Assembly: GCA_018334795.1 (NCBI GenBank)
Contig: JAGXLH010000081.1
Location: forward strand, 1-7,233
Length of the DNA: 7,233 nt
Origin: Thermoplasmatota archaeon
GTDB lineage: Archaea; Thermoplasmatota; E2; DHVEG-1
Reading direction: 5' to 3'
The notes beneath the pieces were generated by a model. It was given only the letters and a program-made list of their open reading frames with translations. It was not told the origin of the DNA and did not search any database. Position numbers and translations under genes: made by a program. This document shows positions 5,892 through 7,233 of the stretch, in pieces (the stretch's first letter is position 1; each line of letters opens with the position of its first letter).

Positions 5892-6013
5892 GTTATGATG
5901 GTCCTTAAAGATATGTAGAAGTTAATTACATGATTATTTTTGGAAATGTTTTACTGATTTTATGTTCAAAAGGAAGACATGGTAAAAAAGATTTTTTAAA
6001 AGAGGAAATAATT

Positions 6014-6029
6014 AGTTGCGCACGCAACT
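6014..6029. promoter_or_regulatory. MarR-type operator 1, upstream of the TATA box
   Basis: A 16-bp palindrome, AGTTGCG-CA-CGCAACT, with perfect 7-bp arms, abutting the TATA box on its upstream side where TFB would bind. It recurs 44 bp downstream. Two copies around the promoter of a MarR gene strongly suggest the regulator's own binding sites. Confidence 0.75.
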
Positions 6030-6037
6030 TTTATATA
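6030..6037 (+). promoter_or_regulatory. TATA box of the marR-MATE operon
   Basis: TTTATATA is a near-ideal archaeal TATA box lying between the two palindromes. Transcription is predicted to start around 6058-6062, inside operator 2, which rules out a coding start at 6016. Confidence 0.8.
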
Positions 6038-6057
6038 TGAAAAGAAACATAATTAAT

Positions 6058-6073
6058 AGTTGCTCACGCAACC
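6058..6073. promoter_or_regulatory. MarR-type operator 2, over the transcription start
   Basis: AGTTGC-TCAC-GCAACC, an imperfect copy of operator 1 with 5-bp perfect arms (GTTGC/GCAAC). It differs from operator 1 at two positions. It covers the predicted start of transcription, so binding here would block polymerase. Confidence 0.72.
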
Positions 6074-6111
6074 AAATAATGAGCGTTAATGAAATTAAAA
6101 AGGGAACAACC

Positions 6112-6561
6112 ATGAACCATCCAAAATCAGTTGGCCGATTCATCTCCTGCATTTATCGATACTTCCACAAACACATGCACGACCAACTCCAAGAATACAA
6201 TCTTGGAAGCGGGCAATTCCACTTCCTAATGATGCTTTACAACAAAGATGGAGTGAACCAGGAAACACTTGCCGAAACACTACACATCGACAAAGCAACA
6301 AGTGCACGAGCCATCAAAAAACTTGAAGAACAAGGATTCGTAACTAGAATAAGAGATGCTAACGACAGAAGAAACTATAACGTGTTTCTTACTGAGAAAG
6401 CAAAAAAACTCAAACCAAAAATCAGAGAAATGCTTAGAAACTGGACAAAAATACTCCTAAAAGACATTTCAAAAGAAGACGAAGAAAAACTATTCAATCT
6501 TTTGGAAAAAATAGCACAAAATGCAACGGAATACCATTCAACAGAGGAAAACAATGACTGA
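6112..6561 (+). CDS. MarR-family transcriptional regulator, probable repressor of the adjacent MATE pump
   Basis: A 149-residue winged-helix protein that should act as a dimer. The N-terminal dimer helix covers about 4-30. The DNA-binding helices lie in GVNQETLAETLHIDKATSARAIKKLEEQG (47-75), and the wing is RIRDANDRRNYNVFLTEKA (79-97) with the usual D-x-R-R motif. A C-terminal helix (about 120-142) completes the dimer interface. The frame stays open upstream to 6016, but that start lies inside operator 1 and upstream of the predicted transcript, so the ATG at 6112 is used. It gives the normal family length and has a weak AGGG 7 nt upstream; an ATG at 6079 is possible but less likely. It overlaps the MATE gene by 8 bp. 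The inducer, perhaps a drug or aromatic compound, cannot be told from sequence. Confidence 0.88.
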   Translation: MNHPKSVGRFISCIYRYFHKHMHDQLQEYNLGSGQFHFLMMLYNKDGVNQETLAETLHIDKATSARAIKKLEEQGFVTRIRDANDRRNYNVFLTEKAKKLKPKIREMLRNWTKILLKDISKEDEEKLFNLLEKIAQNATEYHSTEENND

Positions 6562-7233
6562 AGGCAAAAAAATAAATCCCAATCCAATACTGAAAAATCA
6601 AACAGAAGGCGTAAAAACACTGCTTGGAGAACCAAAAAAAGCAGTGATGAAACTCGCCGTTCCAATGATTTTAGCAATGCTCATCCAAACCGTTTACAAT
6701 CTTGCAGATGCATTATGGGTATCCGGGCTTGGAGCAGATGCACTTGCCGCCGTTGGATTCGTTTTTCCATTCTTCATGATGATTATGGCCCTTGGAACCG
6801 GGATAGGACTTGGATCAGGATCCGCAATCTCAAGAAAAATAGGTGCAGAAGACAAAACCGGTGCAGACAACGTTGCCGCTCATTCCATGATTCTTTTTAT
6901 CATCATCTACATCGTTTTTTCAATACCCTTATTCGTCTTTGCTGAACCAATCTTTCAAGCACTAGGAACAGGTGACACACTAACTCTCACTGTTTCCTAT
7001 GCTCAAGTTATTTTTATTGGTGCACTATTCATATTCTTCAGCAACATCGCAAATGCAATTCTCCGAGGAGAAGGAGACGCAAAACGAGCAATGTATGCGC
7101 TTGCATTAGGATCAGTACTCAACATTGTTCTTGACCCGATTTTTATTTATACACTGAATATGGGTGTCGCTGGAGCCGCATGGGCAACTATTATCTCCTT
7201 TGCCATCGCATCAATACTTTTAGCAAACTGGCT
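6554..7233 (+). CDS. MATE-family multidrug efflux transporter, C-terminus cut by window end
   Basis: The first 226 residues of a protein whose family usually runs to about 450. After a polar 30-residue leader come at least five or six membrane segments starting near residue 32. Family marks are KLAVPMILAMLIQTVYNLADALWVSGLG (33-60) with Asp52, the small-residue-rich GTGIGLGSGSAISRKIGA (81-98), RGEGDAKRAM (171-180) and LNIVLDPIFIY followed by MGVAGAAWATIIS (189-215). MATE pumps export cationic or hydrophobic compounds in exchange for H+ or Na+. The ATG lies inside the marR 3' end, 8 bp overlap in the +1 frame, with GAGG 6 nt upstream. That gives a two-gene operon under the MarR operators. No frameshift is seen up to the window edge. 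Confidence 0.9.
   Translation, partial: MTEGKKINPNPILKNQTEGVKTLLGEPKKAVMKLAVPMILAMLIQTVYNLADALWVSGLGADALAAVGFVFPFFMMIMALGTGIGLGSGSAISRKIGAEDKTGADNVAAHSMILFIIIYIVFSIPLFVFAEPIFQALGTGDTLTLTVSYAQVIFIGALFIFFSNIANAILRGEGDAKRAMYALALGSVLNIVLDPIFIYTLNMGVAGAAWATIISFAIASILLANW

Noticed and set aside
5983..5998. A-run/T-run inverted repeat (TAAAAAA-GA-TTTTTTA)
   Set aside because: Made only of A and T apart from the centre and in AT-rich intergenic DNA; no gene ends just before it on either strand, so a terminator role is unsupported.
6016..6111. 32-codon N-terminal extension of marR from a TTG
   Set aside because: It begins inside operator 1 and upstream of the predicted transcription start.

Overview
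This window looks like AT-rich archaeal DNA, most likely euryarchaeal. The evidence is an ATPase-type HypB (Mrp/MinD-like rather than the bacterial GTPase), a HypA with the long zinc loop seen in Thermococcus, an FmdE-family protein, archaeal TATA boxes, and Shine-Dalgarno sites of the GAGGTG type. I cannot name the lineage. No rRNA, tRNA, CRISPR array or insertion sequence was seen.

The core is a nickel uptake and delivery locus. A six-gene cluster runs leftward from about 5080 to 878. In transcription order it encodes a membrane-anchored ZnuA-like metal-binding protein, a short FmdE-family protein, an ABC ATPase, an ABC-3 family permease, the nickel chaperone HypA, and the ATPase-type HypB. 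The three transporter genes and the FmdE-like gene are tightly packed, with two ATGA stop/start overlaps. hypA follows after 45 bp and hypB after 7 bp. Transcribed divergently from the cluster is nikR (5203-5613), the nickel-sensing repressor, with all four nickel ligands present. The shared 122-bp intergenic region carries short inverted repeats near both predicted transcription starts. The simplest reading is that NikR controls nickel import by this ZnuABC-like transporter, and that imported nickel goes through HypA/HypB to a [NiFe] hydrogenase encoded elsewhere. The binding protein has lost most of the usual Zn/Mn ligands, which fits a change of metal.

Flanking genes: at the left end (34-855) a dethiobiotin synthetase-like P-loop protein of unknown role converges on hypB. 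To the right of nikR, and convergent with it, is a small DUF1858 CxxC protein (5837-5628). Further right is a rightward pair, a MarR-family regulator (6112-6561) and a MATE efflux transporter cut by the window end (6554 onward). Two near-identical palindromes flank the TATA box of this pair, a typical autorepression layout. Its pyrimidine-ending codons are mostly C-ending, unlike those of the nickel cluster.

Several starts were moved inward from the longest reading frame: hypA to 2024, the binding protein to 5080, nikR to 5203 and marR to 6112. The reasons are given in each entry.
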